Assembly: GCF_000756775.1 (NCBI RefSeq)
Contig: NZ_CCSF01000001.1
Coordinates: 2,232,001 to 2,296,000 of the forward strand
Origin: Pseudomonas saudiphocaensis
GTDB lineage: Bacteria > Pseudomonadota > Gammaproteobacteria > Pseudomonadales > Pseudomonadaceae
DNA length: 64,000 nucleotides
Direction: 5' to 3'
Below are positions 28,101 to 36,610 of this stretch, piece after piece. A model generated the notes under the pieces. It was not told the DNA's origin. It saw only the letters and a program-made list of their open reading frames with translations, and ran no database searches. Made by a program: the position numbers and the translations under genes. Within the stretch, counting starts at the first letter, position 1. Each line of letters opens with the position of its first letter.

Positions 28101-28680
28101 CCCGCAGATAAGGCTTGCCCAGATGATTGCGCAGGCGGTTGCGCAGCCAGGCCGGGGTGATCTTCTGCTTGACCAGAAAACGCGCCCAGGCCGGATCGGC
28201 CTCGGCCAGCTCGCTGCGCCAGGCGTCAGCCAGCAGCGCATCGATAATCTCGCGGTCGTCGGTAGTCAGCTCGCTGTCGAAATCGCCGCCGGCCTCGAAT
28301 ACGGCATCCTGCAGCGCCCGCTGGCAGAAACCGTGGATGGTGAAGATCGCCGCCTCATCGAAGCCGTGTACCGCCAGCAGCAGACGGCGGCGCGAGGCTT
28401 CGTCAGGATGGCGGGCATGCAGCCGATTGAGAAAGTCATCCTGGCTTGGCTGACCCTGGTAAACAGCCAGCAACTCGGCCAGCCGCGCACGGATGCGCTC
28501 GCGCAGCTCGGCGGTGGCGGCGGTGGTGTAGGTGACCACCAGAATCTGGCTCACCGACAGCTGGCGCTCCAGCAGCAGGCGGGCGTAAAGCGCAGTCAGA
28601 GTCCAGGTCTTGCCGGTGCCGGCGCTGGCTTCGATCAGGCGGCGGCCGCTGAAGGGGGAATCAAGCAGGTCCAGGCTCAT
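25135..28680 (-). CDS. recB: Exodeoxyribonuclease V beta subunit
   Basis: 1181 residues (E. coli 1180): UvrD-type 3'-5' helicase plus C-terminal RecB nuclease. Walker A EASAGTGKTWTLTALY is near 18-33, helicase motif LALIDEFQDTDPIQY near 375, and IVTIHTSKGLEYPLVYCPF near 730. The nuclease-domain metal-binding motif WYIADYKSNWLG is near 1085. The start overlaps the recC stop by 4 bases (ATGA), so translation is coupled. It is needed with RecC and RecD for Chi-regulated resection and RecA loading. Confidence 0.97.
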   Translation of the reverse strand: MSLDLLDSPFSGRRLIEASAGTGKTWTLTALYARLLLERQLSVSQILVVTYTTAATAELRERIRARLAELLAVYQGQPSQDDFLNRLHARHPDEASRRRLLLAVHGFDEAAIFTIHGFCQRALQDAVFEAGGDFDSELTTDDREIIDALLADAWRSELAEADPAWARFLVKQKITPAWLRNRLRNHLGKPYLRVEPQPLEALPDLSAIEPAWQRAAELWHTAGQAWIDELHEHGGLSQTTHKTHKFVLWQAEMDAWFADPAAVFDAPEGLLKLGARALHKACKKGHAAPLCELAEALDELSDALAEALPAGKQRLIALQVALLGRLNRELPERKAAQRLLAFDDLLNRLDQALQGPVGDDLATSLRSTYPLALIDEFQDTDPIQYAIFDRIYARDSAASLCFVGDPKQAIYAFRGADLATYIQAREQAETPYNLPTNYRSTPQLIKALNLLFEHPQPFAQADLQYPAVEAADKPRSTLHLDEEDGAVPLSLVWLDDDVLSKAEAAELAASDCARRIALQLAAAAEGRAGFDKAGEFTPLKGGDIAVLVANHRQAGMIADELAVRGVPSVRRGRDSVWGSEEAGELAAVLAAYAEPGREGLLRYALATRLLGRSAADLARCQDDQLQWDAERETAERYHQLWQQQGFMRVFRAWLDEQAVAERLLARVDGERRLTNLLHLGELLQAESLLRPGLEPLLSWFNAQRESEGAGEDALLRLESDAERVQIVTIHTSKGLEYPLVYCPFLWDGRLLGKHRESARCHDDAGQPLLDLGSEELEENLQRARREIFAEQLRLTYVALTRARDRLWLHWGPVALAKPKKDGSLAEEGLHTSALAWLLHGRGQRGEQPLQELGAHLAELNGSSLRTAIERLVGESEGTMACLPLESRESNAQGPGRATPPQQLSLLNRSLYSAWRIGSFSGLAAGMHMEAPDRDALAMPDAAEPGSGFFAFPRGARAGTCLHAILEDWVRGKGSLEDRVEAGLQAYGLPAEWAEITCRQLQQVLDTDLDGAGMTLAGLRPERRLPELSFTFPVRQLEVTRLRALLSDPASGLPAPLREAAARLEFDTLRGFIKGFIDLTFEHQGRWYIADYKSNWLGPDASYYGGDRLLQALAGEHYYLQYLIYLVALRRFLRQRLADFRDEQLGGAFYLFLRGMPEAGVYFARPDDALLDALDRLFEEAR

Positions 28681-31600
28681 GCGTCGTCCTCTTCATCGTC
28701 GGCCAGCGCATCCAGAATCGGCCCTATGAGTTGTTCGGCCAATGTCTCGAATCGCTCATCAAGCGGGTCCCTATCGCGGTATGCCAGAGCGTTCCAAGGG
28801 TCCAGGCTCTCGCCTTCGATGGGGCTGAACTCCGCGCCGAGCCAGGCCTCGCGAGCACGTTTGCGCGCAGTTTCCAGCGGCTCGCTGCCGCGACTGGGCT
28901 TGCGCAAACCGCTGGCAAAGGCGTGGCTGCTGCGTGGCAGTAACGGCAGCGGCTCGCAGATGGCCTCGCGATAGGCCACCAGCCACGGCTTCAGCAGCTC
29001 GGCGGCATTCGCCAGCGCTCCCAGTTGCCAGTCGCCGGCAGGGGACAACATCAGGCTGTTACGCTCGATATCCGGCGTGGCGGACAGGTTGAGCATCAGA
29101 TGCCGCAGCCAGAAAGGCGCCAGATCCCACTCCCCCAGCCGACCGAGCTTCCAGCCGAACAAACCGCCCGACGTCACGCCATCGAGCCAGCCGTGAATGC
29201 GTACCCCGGCCAGGGCGATATCCACCGGCAGCGGCTCCGGCACCTCGCTCGGACGCAGTTCGAACAGCCGGGGCGCGAAGGCTCGCACCGGCCCACGCAG
29301 CTTGCCCCACAGCGCCTGGCCGACCTCGCCGGGCGGCAGCCAGCCGGCGGCACAGGCCATGCGCCGCTCTTCTTCATCGCTCCAGCCATGTTCGAGCGCT
29401 TGCAGCGACAACCGCCGCAGGCCGTTCCAGGCCGGCATTTCCAGCTCGAAAGGCTCGTCACTGGCCAGCGCTTCACGGCTGTCGGCCAGACGCAGTCCGA
29501 GGCGCTGTTCCAGCAGAAAACGTGACGGATGGCGGAAGCACTGCAGCAGTTGCGAGGGTTCGATGGTCAGCCAGGCAGCATCCGGTTCAGCCAGGCGACT
29601 GGCGAATGGCGTCGGCGGTTGCGGGGGCTCGGCCAAACGCTGAGCAGCACGGAACCATGAAGCCGAGAAGCCGCCGCTGGCAAAGTTGCCCGGCGCGAAT
29701 GGCTGCAGCGGGTGGGCAATGCTGATGCGCTCGCTGACTTTGCTGCCATCCGGCAGGACCGCGGTGAGATCCACCGCTTCCAGCACTTCGCTGAGCAGCA
29801 CCGAGGGCGGCAGCTGGGCGTTGTCACGCGGGTCGCGGCCGACATAGGACAGGTACAGGGCGTCACGCGCCGAGAGCAGGGTTTCCAGCAGGAGGTAACG
29901 ATCGTCCAGTCGCCGTGCCCGGTCGCCACGGCGCGGATGACGGCCCATCAGGTCGAACCCCGACGGCGGCGTGCGCCGTGGGAAAACCCCATCATCCAGG
30001 CCCAGCAGGCAGACCAAACGGAACGGCAGGCTGCGCATCGGCACCATGGTGCAGAACGTCACCGCACCAGTGAGAAAGCCCGAAGCCCCACTGCCCTGCT
30101 GCAGCGCGGCGCTGAGCTGCTGATGCACCAGTTCAAGCTCGATGGGGCGCTTCAGCTCGGCGGCCAGCGCCTGCTCACGCAGCGCCGTACAGGCCTGGGA
30201 CAGAACCAGCAGCGTCTCGCCGGCCTCGCGCTCGTCGAACAGGCTGTCGATCAGCAGCTGCAGATCATCCGCCCACTCAGCCAGCGGTCGTGGCCGCGCC
30301 AGTTGCTCGGCGAGCTGGCCGAGGCGCTCGACGAACGCCACCAGCCGCCCCAGCAGTTGCCCGCGCGCACCTTCCAAAGCATCCAGCGGCCAGTGCTCCC
30401 CCAGCAGCGGCGCACTATCACCGGCCAGTTGCGGCGGCGCGGCAAAGCCCAGCAGCAACCGATCCAGGCCCTGACGCCAGGTAAAGGCTGCCTCCGCCGG
30501 CAGGCCCAACTTGGCTCGCTGCTCGCCATCGCGGCCCCAGCGCACGCCGGCTTCACGCAGCCAGTCGCGCAGCAGCGGCAAATCTTCACTTTCGATACCG
30601 GCGCGACGGGCGATGGCCGGCTGTTCCAGCCAGGCGAGCACTTCCTCGGCGGCAAAGCGACTTTGCGCCAGCATCAGCAGCTCAAGGAACGCCTCGATCA
30701 GCGGCACCTCGGCTCGCAGGCTGCGGTCGGCCAGGCTGTAGGGAATGCGCGGCACGCCTTCGCGGGGAGCGAACACGGCTTCGATAAAGGGGGCGTAGCG
30801 TTCGATATCCGGCGTCAGCACCACCACTTGGTCGGGACTGAGGCTCGGGTCGGCGGCGAAGCGGGCAAGCAACTGGTCGTGGAGGATTTCCACTTCGCGC
30901 AGCGGCGAATGGGCGATATGCATTTCCAGAGAGCGATCACCGTCGGCCAACTGCATGCGCTCGTCCGGATGACGCGTGTGCAGGCGCAGAATGTCGTTTT
31001 GCAGCGCACGCAGCAGGCTTTCGTCACGCAAGTCTTCATCGGCCGAATACAGCCCGAACTCCTGGCCTTCTAGGCTGAACAGCGCATCGAAGAAATCGCG
31101 GCCCTGCTTGCCGAGACTGGCCAGCAGCGGGTGGCCGACGTCCAGATACCAATCATCAACACCGCTATCGGGTTGCCGCGCCAGCTCGCGGATATCACGT
31201 ATATCGCCCCAGGCCTCACGGCTCGGGTTGAGCGCACAGACCACCACATCTATATGTCGCGCCAGGCCATCGAGTACGCGCAGGTGATGCGGCGGCAGGC
31301 TGCTGATACCAAACACCAGCAGGCGTTCGGGCAAGCCGGGCAACGCTTCGTCGCCATAGAGCCGCTGCAACAGATCGCCCAGCAGGCGCGCACGATGTGG
31401 GTGGCCATCCTTGGTCAGCTCATGCCAGAGCAGCGCCTGCCAGCCTTCATCAGGACCGAGGTCAAGGGTTTCACCACGCTCCCACGCGGCCAGCCAGTCG
31501 TCGCGATAGAGCAGGTACTGGTCGAAGGTATCGGCGATCTTCGCCGCCAGCGACAGCCGCCGCCGCTCGTCGCCGCCATCCAGGTACTGCGCCAGACGTG

Positions 31601-31922
31601 GTGCCAGTTCCAGATTGGCCGGCTCGCACAGCCAGTCGTAGAGCCGCCAGGTCAGGGTTTGCGGGGCGAAGGCCGACTGCTCGGGAAGCTGGCCAAGCAC
31701 TGCACGGCTCAGATCCCAGACAAAACGTGCCGGCAGCTGGGTTTCCAACTGCATGGCGATACCCTGCTTGCGCGCCAGCTCCAGCGTCAGCCAGCGCCCC
31801 ATGCCCTGGCTCGGCACCACCACCAGCGCGGGCGCGAAGGGGTCGGCCAGCGGTTTGGCCAGCAATGTGGTGGCCAGTTCGCCAAGGGTTTCCAGATCGG
31901 GAGCGTGATAGAGGCTGAGCAT
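28677..31922 (-). CDS. recC: Exodeoxyribonuclease V gamma subunit
   Basis: 1081 residues (E. coli 1122). RecC holds the RecBCD complex together and scans the 3' strand for Chi with inactivated helicase and nuclease folds. Recognisable parts are the N-terminal LYHAPDLETLGELATTLL, VVVPSQGMGRWLTLELARKQG (near 36), PFRLVCLLGLDDGVFPRRTPPSGFDLM (near 640) and DRYLLLETLLSARDALYLSYVGRD (near 690). First gene of the recCBD unit. A 238-base divergent gap separates it from the Na/Pi transporter. The complete set indicates a RecBCD rather than AddAB organism. Confidence 0.96.
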   Translation of the reverse strand: MLSLYHAPDLETLGELATTLLAKPLADPFAPALVVVPSQGMGRWLTLELARKQGIAMQLETQLPARFVWDLSRAVLGQLPEQSAFAPQTLTWRLYDWLCEPANLELAPRLAQYLDGGDERRRLSLAAKIADTFDQYLLYRDDWLAAWERGETLDLGPDEGWQALLWHELTKDGHPHRARLLGDLLQRLYGDEALPGLPERLLVFGISSLPPHHLRVLDGLARHIDVVVCALNPSREAWGDIRDIRELARQPDSGVDDWYLDVGHPLLASLGKQGRDFFDALFSLEGQEFGLYSADEDLRDESLLRALQNDILRLHTRHPDERMQLADGDRSLEMHIAHSPLREVEILHDQLLARFAADPSLSPDQVVVLTPDIERYAPFIEAVFAPREGVPRIPYSLADRSLRAEVPLIEAFLELLMLAQSRFAAEEVLAWLEQPAIARRAGIESEDLPLLRDWLREAGVRWGRDGEQRAKLGLPAEAAFTWRQGLDRLLLGFAAPPQLAGDSAPLLGEHWPLDALEGARGQLLGRLVAFVERLGQLAEQLARPRPLAEWADDLQLLIDSLFDEREAGETLLVLSQACTALREQALAAELKRPIELELVHQQLSAALQQGSGASGFLTGAVTFCTMVPMRSLPFRLVCLLGLDDGVFPRRTPPSGFDLMGRHPRRGDRARRLDDRYLLLETLLSARDALYLSYVGRDPRDNAQLPPSVLLSEVLEAVDLTAVLPDGSKVSERISIAHPLQPFAPGNFASGGFSASWFRAAQRLAEPPQPPTPFASRLAEPDAAWLTIEPSQLLQCFRHPSRFLLEQRLGLRLADSREALASDEPFELEMPAWNGLRRLSLQALEHGWSDEEERRMACAAGWLPPGEVGQALWGKLRGPVRAFAPRLFELRPSEVPEPLPVDIALAGVRIHGWLDGVTSGGLFGWKLGRLGEWDLAPFWLRHLMLNLSATPDIERNSLMLSPAGDWQLGALANAAELLKPWLVAYREAICEPLPLLPRSSHAFASGLRKPSRGSEPLETARKRAREAWLGAEFSPIEGESLDPWNALAYRDRDPLDERFETLAEQLIGPILDALADDEEDDA

Positions 31923-32160
31923 GGGCGTTGGTTTCGCTGAAATCAGTGCGCAAGGGTAGCAAGAAGCACCCTGCCAGCGGGCCTGTCGATGGTGTTACAT
32001 CACAGGCTCCAGAGGCTGTGGATCAACGGCACCTCAATTGATGACAATTGTGTGAACAGTCACCGCCGGGCTATGGTCCACCCCATATACCCCACTGATC
32101 ACGGCCGCTACGGCGTGGTTGCCTGTGGCCGTCAATCATCCAACATCCGGAGCCGAGCCG

Positions 32161-33846
32161 ATGCTGACGCTGCTGCACATGCTGTCTTCCATTGCTCTGC
32201 TGGTCTGGGGCACGCACATCGTGCGTACCGGGATCATGCGGGTGTATGGCTCGCACCTGCGGCGCCTGCTGGGCCAGAGCATCAGGTATTCGCCGCTGGC
32301 CTTCGGCGCGGGCATCGGGGTGACTGCTCTGGTGCAAAGCAGTAATGCCACGGCGCTGCTGACCATCTCGTTCGTGGCCCAGGGCCTGATGACGCTGCCC
32401 ACTGCGCTTGCGGTGATGCTCGGTGCAGACGTGGGTACGGCGCTGATGGCCCGGGTGTTGACCCTGGATCTGTCCTGGCTGTCGCCGCTGCTGACGCTGT
32501 TGGGGGTTTGCCTGTTTCTTTCGCGCAAGCAGTCGCGTGCAGGTCAGATCGGCCGGGTGCTTATCGGCCTGGGCCTGATCATCCTCGCCCTGCAGCTGAT
32601 CGTCTCCACCGCCACCCCGATCACCGAGGCGCACGGCATGCAGGTGCTGTTCTCCTCGCTCGCGGGCGACACCCTGCTGGCGGTCATCCTCGGCGCCACG
32701 TTCGCCCTGCTTTCCTACTCCAGCCTGGCCGCCGTGCTGTTGACCGCGACGCTGGCCGGTGCCGGCCTTATCGGTCTGCCTGTCGCGCTGGGCGTCATCA
32801 TCGGGGCGAACATCGGCAGCGGTGTCCTCGCCTGGCTGAACGCCAGCCTGCAATCGGCGCCGGCCCGCCGCGTGGCACTGGGTAGCCTGCTCTACAAGCT
32901 CGCCGGGCTGGCCGTGCTGCCGTTTTTCGGACCGCTGGTGGAATGGATGGGCACCCTCGGCTACAGCGCGCAGACCCAGGTGATCGGCTTTCATCTGGCC
33001 TACAACACGCTGCGCTGCCTGGCACTGCTGCCTACCGTCAGCCTGATGGCCCGACTCTGCGGCTACCTGCTACCGGAGCGCAAGGCGGAAACCGGCATCG
33101 CCCAGCCCCGCTTTCTCGACCCGGCCGCGCTCGATACCCCGAGCCTGGCCCTGGCCAATGCCGCACGCGAAACGCTGCGCATCGGCGACCTGGTGGAAAG
33201 CATGTTGGCGCGTCTGCAGGATGTCCTACGCGATGAGCGACCTGAAGCCGGCGATGAGATCCGCCGCATGGATGACGACGTCGATGCGCTTTATAGCGGC
33301 GTGAAGCTTTATCTGGCACGCATGCCGCGCGAGGATCTGGCCGAGCAGGAGGGAAGACGCTGGGCAGAGACGATCGAGCTGACGATCAACCTCGAGCAGG
33401 CCGGAGACATCATCGAACATATGCTGGGCAAGATTCAGCGCATCAAGACTACTCAGCGCCGCTCCTTCTCCCCTGACGGGTTGGCTGAGCTGAACCGTCT
33501 ACATGCTCTGCTAAGTGCGAATTTGCGCCTGGGCCTGTCCGTGTTTCTCTCCAGCGACCCGCAGAGTGCCAGGCAGCTGCTGGAGCAGAAACGGCAGTTT
33601 CGCAAACATGAACGGGAGCTGGCCCACGCCCACGTCCATCGCCTGCACCACCGCGTGATGGAAAGCATCGACACCAGCGCCACGCATCTGGAGCTGATTG
33701 CCGACATGAAACGGCTCAATTCGCTGTTCTGCAGCCCAGCCTATGCCGCCATTGAAGCAGACGCAGCCTCACCAGTCGGCAAGCGTGAGGAAAGCGGCGA
33801 GGACCCACTGCCTTCAGGCGCATCGGCCAATGGCGCAGCCGTGTAG
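32161..33846 (+). CDS. Na+/phosphate cotransporter family protein with C-terminal PhoU-like domain
   Basis: 561 residues. Two Na/Pi-cotransporter repeats carry paired helices. The first has the diagnostic QSS motif (TALVQSSNATALL, near 55) and the second has its counterpart around SYSSLAAVLL (near 182). The cytoplasmic C-terminal ~200 residues (from about 340) are helical and PhoU-like (ETLRIGDLVESMLARLQDVL, EQAGDIIEHMLGKI). The ATG at 32161 is preferred over one 42 bases upstream because GGAG stands 9 bases before it. Members move phosphate, in some cases outward. No clear PhoB box is seen. Confidence 0.9.
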   Translation: MLTLLHMLSSIALLVWGTHIVRTGIMRVYGSHLRRLLGQSIRYSPLAFGAGIGVTALVQSSNATALLTISFVAQGLMTLPTALAVMLGADVGTALMARVLTLDLSWLSPLLTLLGVCLFLSRKQSRAGQIGRVLIGLGLIILALQLIVSTATPITEAHGMQVLFSSLAGDTLLAVILGATFALLSYSSLAAVLLTATLAGAGLIGLPVALGVIIGANIGSGVLAWLNASLQSAPARRVALGSLLYKLAGLAVLPFFGPLVEWMGTLGYSAQTQVIGFHLAYNTLRCLALLPTVSLMARLCGYLLPERKAETGIAQPRFLDPAALDTPSLALANAARETLRIGDLVESMLARLQDVLRDERPEAGDEIRRMDDDVDALYSGVKLYLARMPREDLAEQEGRRWAETIELTINLEQAGDIIEHMLGKIQRIKTTQRRSFSPDGLAELNRLHALLSANLRLGLSVFLSSDPQSARQLLEQKRQFRKHERELAHAHVHRLHHRVMESIDTSATHLELIADMKRLNSLFCSPAYAAIEADAASPVGKREESGEDPLPSGASANGAAV

Positions 33847-33854
33847 GCCAGAGG

Positions 33855-33888
33855 CGGGCGACCCGCGCATATCGCGCAAGGTCGCCCG
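33855..33888. terminator. Bidirectional hairpin between convergent genes
   Basis: CGGGCGACC (33855-33863) / GGTCGCCCG (33880-33888) with inner CGCG/CGCG pairing, in the 53 bases between the stops of the Na/Pi transporter and the TRAP permease. The T-content after it is modest, so termination is inferred from position and stability. Confidence 0.6.
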
Positions 33889-33899
33889 TACCTTCTTCA

Positions 33900-36494
33900 C
33901 TAGCTGGGCCGTGGTCGCTGACCCGTACTGCCAATGCCTGGCGTCTGACTAGCAGCCCGTCGCCGTTGCAGCCAGACAATCAGGCCGAACAGCAGCAGGC
34001 CAGGAATCCACATCCACTCCTTGGCCATGCGATCGATTGGCGCCCGAACGCGGAGAATTTCCTGGTCGAATTCCAGGCCGGCCTCGGCAGCCGGACTGCC
34101 GAACGTGACGCTGTCGATCAGCACCTTGCCGTCCTGTTCGTAGGTCATCAGGCCTATCTTCTCCAGTTTTTCCTCGCCCGTCTCGCCATCCGGAATCGCC
34201 AGCAGCAGGCTGAACTCGCGCGCATCACCAACGGCATCTTCGCCGCGGATGCGCAGGCGCAGCTGGCTGTCCTTGTCTACCGCTTCCAGAGCCTCGACCA
34301 GTTCCGCCGGCGGGATGTCCTGGTAAGGATCGTGCACCATGTCCATCCAGAACCCAGGGCGGAACAGGGTGAAGGCCACCAGCAACAGCAGAACGCTTTC
34401 GTACCAGCGACTGCGCACCAGAAAGTAGCCTTGGGTACCGGCGGCGAACACCAGCATGGCGCCGGTTGCCACGGCGAAGACCAGCACGCCGTGCCAGAAG
34501 TCCACACCGATGAGCAGCAGGTCGGTGTTGAAGATGAACAGGAACGGCAGCGCCGCGGTGCGCAGGCTGTAGTAGAACGCCTGGATACCCGTCTTGATCG
34601 GGTCGCCCTTCGAGACCGCCGCCGCGGCGAAGGAAGCCAGCCCAACCGGCGGCGTAACGTCAGCCATGATGCCGAAGTAGAAGACGAACAGATGCACCGC
34701 GATCAGCGGCACGATCAATCCATTCTGCTGACCAAGAGCAACCACCACCGGCGCTAGCAGGCTGGACACCACGATGTAGTTCGCGGTGGTGGGCAGCCCC
34801 ATGCCGAGAATCAGGCTGAAGACGGCAATAAGGATCAACATCAGCAGCAGATTGCCCATGGAGAGCATCTCCACCAGGTCCGCCAGCACCAGTCCGACAC
34901 CGGTCTGCGACACCGCACCGACAATCACCCCTGCCGCCGCCGTGGCGATGCCGATACCGATCATGTTGCGCGCACCGGCGATCAGCCCCTCGCGCAGGTC
35001 GACCACACCGTCAGCGAAACCGCCGTGGGTCTGCCCGCCATCGCCGCGCATCCAGGTGAGCAGCGGCCGTTGGGTCAGCAGAATTACCACCAGCATCACG
35101 GTACCCCAAAACGCCGAAAGGCCGGGCGACAAGCGCTCTATCATCAGGCACCAGACCAGTACCACCACCGGCAGCAGGAAATGCAGGCCGGAGAGCAGTA
35201 CGGTGCGCGTAACCGGCAGCTCTTCCAACGGTTTATCCGGATCTTCCGCAGGCAGTGGCGGATTGTTCGCCGCGACCTTGAGCAACGCCAGATAGACGAT
35301 CGCCAGCAGAGCCCCGATACCCGGCAACGCGTAGTCGCCGAGCACCGGTTTGAGCCAGCCGAGTCCGTAGTAGACCGCCAGCGACAACCCGCTGATCAGT
35401 GCCGCGCCGAAAGCAAAGCCGGTCAGACGTCGCAGCCAGGGCTTGGGCTGGTGAGTGCCGATCGGCTGCATACCCTGCTTGAGGGCTTCCAGATGCACGA
35501 TATAGAGCAGCGCGATATAGGAAATCGCTGCCGGCAGAAAGGCGTGCTTGATGATCTCCACGTACGGCATGCCGACGTATTCCACCATCAGGAAAGCCGC
35601 AGCGCCCATGACCGGCGGCATGATTTGGCCGTTGACTGAAGAGGCCACTTCCACCGCGCCGGCCTTCTCCTTGGAGAAACCGACCTTTTTCATCATCGGG
35701 ATAGTGAAGGTACCGGTGGTCACCACGTTGGCGATGGACGAGCCGGAGATAAGCCCGGTCATGCCGGATGCGACAACCGCCGCCTTGGCCGGCCCGCCAC
35801 GCATATGGCCCAGCAGGCTGAACGCCAACTGGATGAAGTAATGCCCTGCCCCGGCGCGTTCGAGCAAGGCGCCGAATAGCACGAAGAGAAAGACGAAGCT
35901 GGTGGAGACGCCCAAGGCGATGCCGAATACGCCCTCGGTAGTGATCCACTGGTGGTTGGCCATCGCCGTGAAGCTGACACCGCGATGCGCAAGCAATCCG
36001 GGCATCCAGGGGCCGGCGAGGCTGTAGACGATAAATACCAGGGCGATGATTGCCAGTGGCGGGCCGAGCGCTCGGCGCGTAGCCTCAAGCAACAGTGGAA
36101 TGCCGATGCAGGCGGTGACCAGATCAAGGGTGGTCAGATTGCCTGGTCGCTGGGCCAACTGCTCATACAAGATGAACAAATAAGCTGCACTGGCAGCCGC
36201 CACTAGGCCGAGAGCGATGTCCAGCAGCGGTACGCGATCGCGTGGCGAGCGCTTGAACGCCGGGTAGGCCAGAAACGCCAGCAGCAGCGCGAATGCGAGA
36301 TGGATCGAGCGGGTCTCGGTGTCGTTGAGCACGCCGATGCGGAAGATGAAGGGCAGCGGCGAGGCGATCCACAGCTGGAATAGCGACCAGGCCAGGGCCA
36401 GGCCGGCGATCGCCTTGGCCATCGGACCAACAGGTAGTCGTGCACCGACGTCCTGGGCGATCAGCTCCTCGGTGGAGAGGTGTTTGTCTTGCAT
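33900..36494 (-). CDS. TRAP transporter fused permease (DctQM type, DUF3394 tail)
   Basis: 864-residue fusion of the small 4-TM and large 12-TM TRAP subunits, typical of TAXI-type systems. It carries conserved stretches of the large subunit such as VASGMTGLISGSSIANVVTTGTFTIPMMKKVGF (near 250) and LILGMGLPTTANYIVVSSLLAPVV (near 570). The last ~170 residues form a soluble-plus-TM DUF3394-like tail. It drives Na+-coupled uptake of a carboxylate or similar solute; the substrate is unknown. The start is taken at ATG 36494 (MQDKHLSTEE) because an upstream TTG lies inside a hairpin. It follows its binding protein, with the hairpin between. Confidence 0.9.
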   Translation of the reverse strand: MQDKHLSTEELIAQDVGARLPVGPMAKAIAGLALAWSLFQLWIASPLPFIFRIGVLNDTETRSIHLAFALLLAFLAYPAFKRSPRDRVPLLDIALGLVAAASAAYLFILYEQLAQRPGNLTTLDLVTACIGIPLLLEATRRALGPPLAIIALVFIVYSLAGPWMPGLLAHRGVSFTAMANHQWITTEGVFGIALGVSTSFVFLFVLFGALLERAGAGHYFIQLAFSLLGHMRGGPAKAAVVASGMTGLISGSSIANVVTTGTFTIPMMKKVGFSKEKAGAVEVASSVNGQIMPPVMGAAAFLMVEYVGMPYVEIIKHAFLPAAISYIALLYIVHLEALKQGMQPIGTHQPKPWLRRLTGFAFGAALISGLSLAVYYGLGWLKPVLGDYALPGIGALLAIVYLALLKVAANNPPLPAEDPDKPLEELPVTRTVLLSGLHFLLPVVVLVWCLMIERLSPGLSAFWGTVMLVVILLTQRPLLTWMRGDGGQTHGGFADGVVDLREGLIAGARNMIGIGIATAAAGVIVGAVSQTGVGLVLADLVEMLSMGNLLLMLILIAVFSLILGMGLPTTANYIVVSSLLAPVVVALGQQNGLIVPLIAVHLFVFYFGIMADVTPPVGLASFAAAAVSKGDPIKTGIQAFYYSLRTAALPFLFIFNTDLLLIGVDFWHGVLVFAVATGAMLVFAAGTQGYFLVRSRWYESVLLLLVAFTLFRPGFWMDMVHDPYQDIPPAELVEALEAVDKDSQLRLRIRGEDAVGDAREFSLLLAIPDGETGEEKLEKIGLMTYEQDGKVLIDSVTFGSPAAEAGLEFDQEILRVRAPIDRMAKEWMWIPGLLLFGLIVWLQRRRAASQTPGIGSTGQRPRPS

Positions 36495-36530
36495 GCAATG
36501 GGCCTGTTTTTTCAGGAATCGATAACCCAA

Positions 36531-36562
36531 GAAACCCGTGGCCGACTCGGCTCACGGGTTTC
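36531..36562 (-). terminator. Intercistronic hairpin between TAXI binding protein and TRAP permease
   Basis: Perfect 10-bp arms GAAACCCGTG (36531-36540) and CACGGGTTTC (36553-36562), with inner GCCGA/TCGGC giving about 15 pairs. On the minus strand it is followed by TTGGGTT, a weak T-tract, so it is a likely partial terminator or 3'-end stabiliser. Confidence 0.7.
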
Positions 36563-36610
36563 GGGTGAAGCATGACGCATGGCGACAGACAAAGCTGTGC
36601 GCCAACGGCG

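Noticed and set aside
27289-28974. 561-codon open frame opposite recB/recC
   Set aside because: Covers the recB start and recC end in antisense; shadow composition only.
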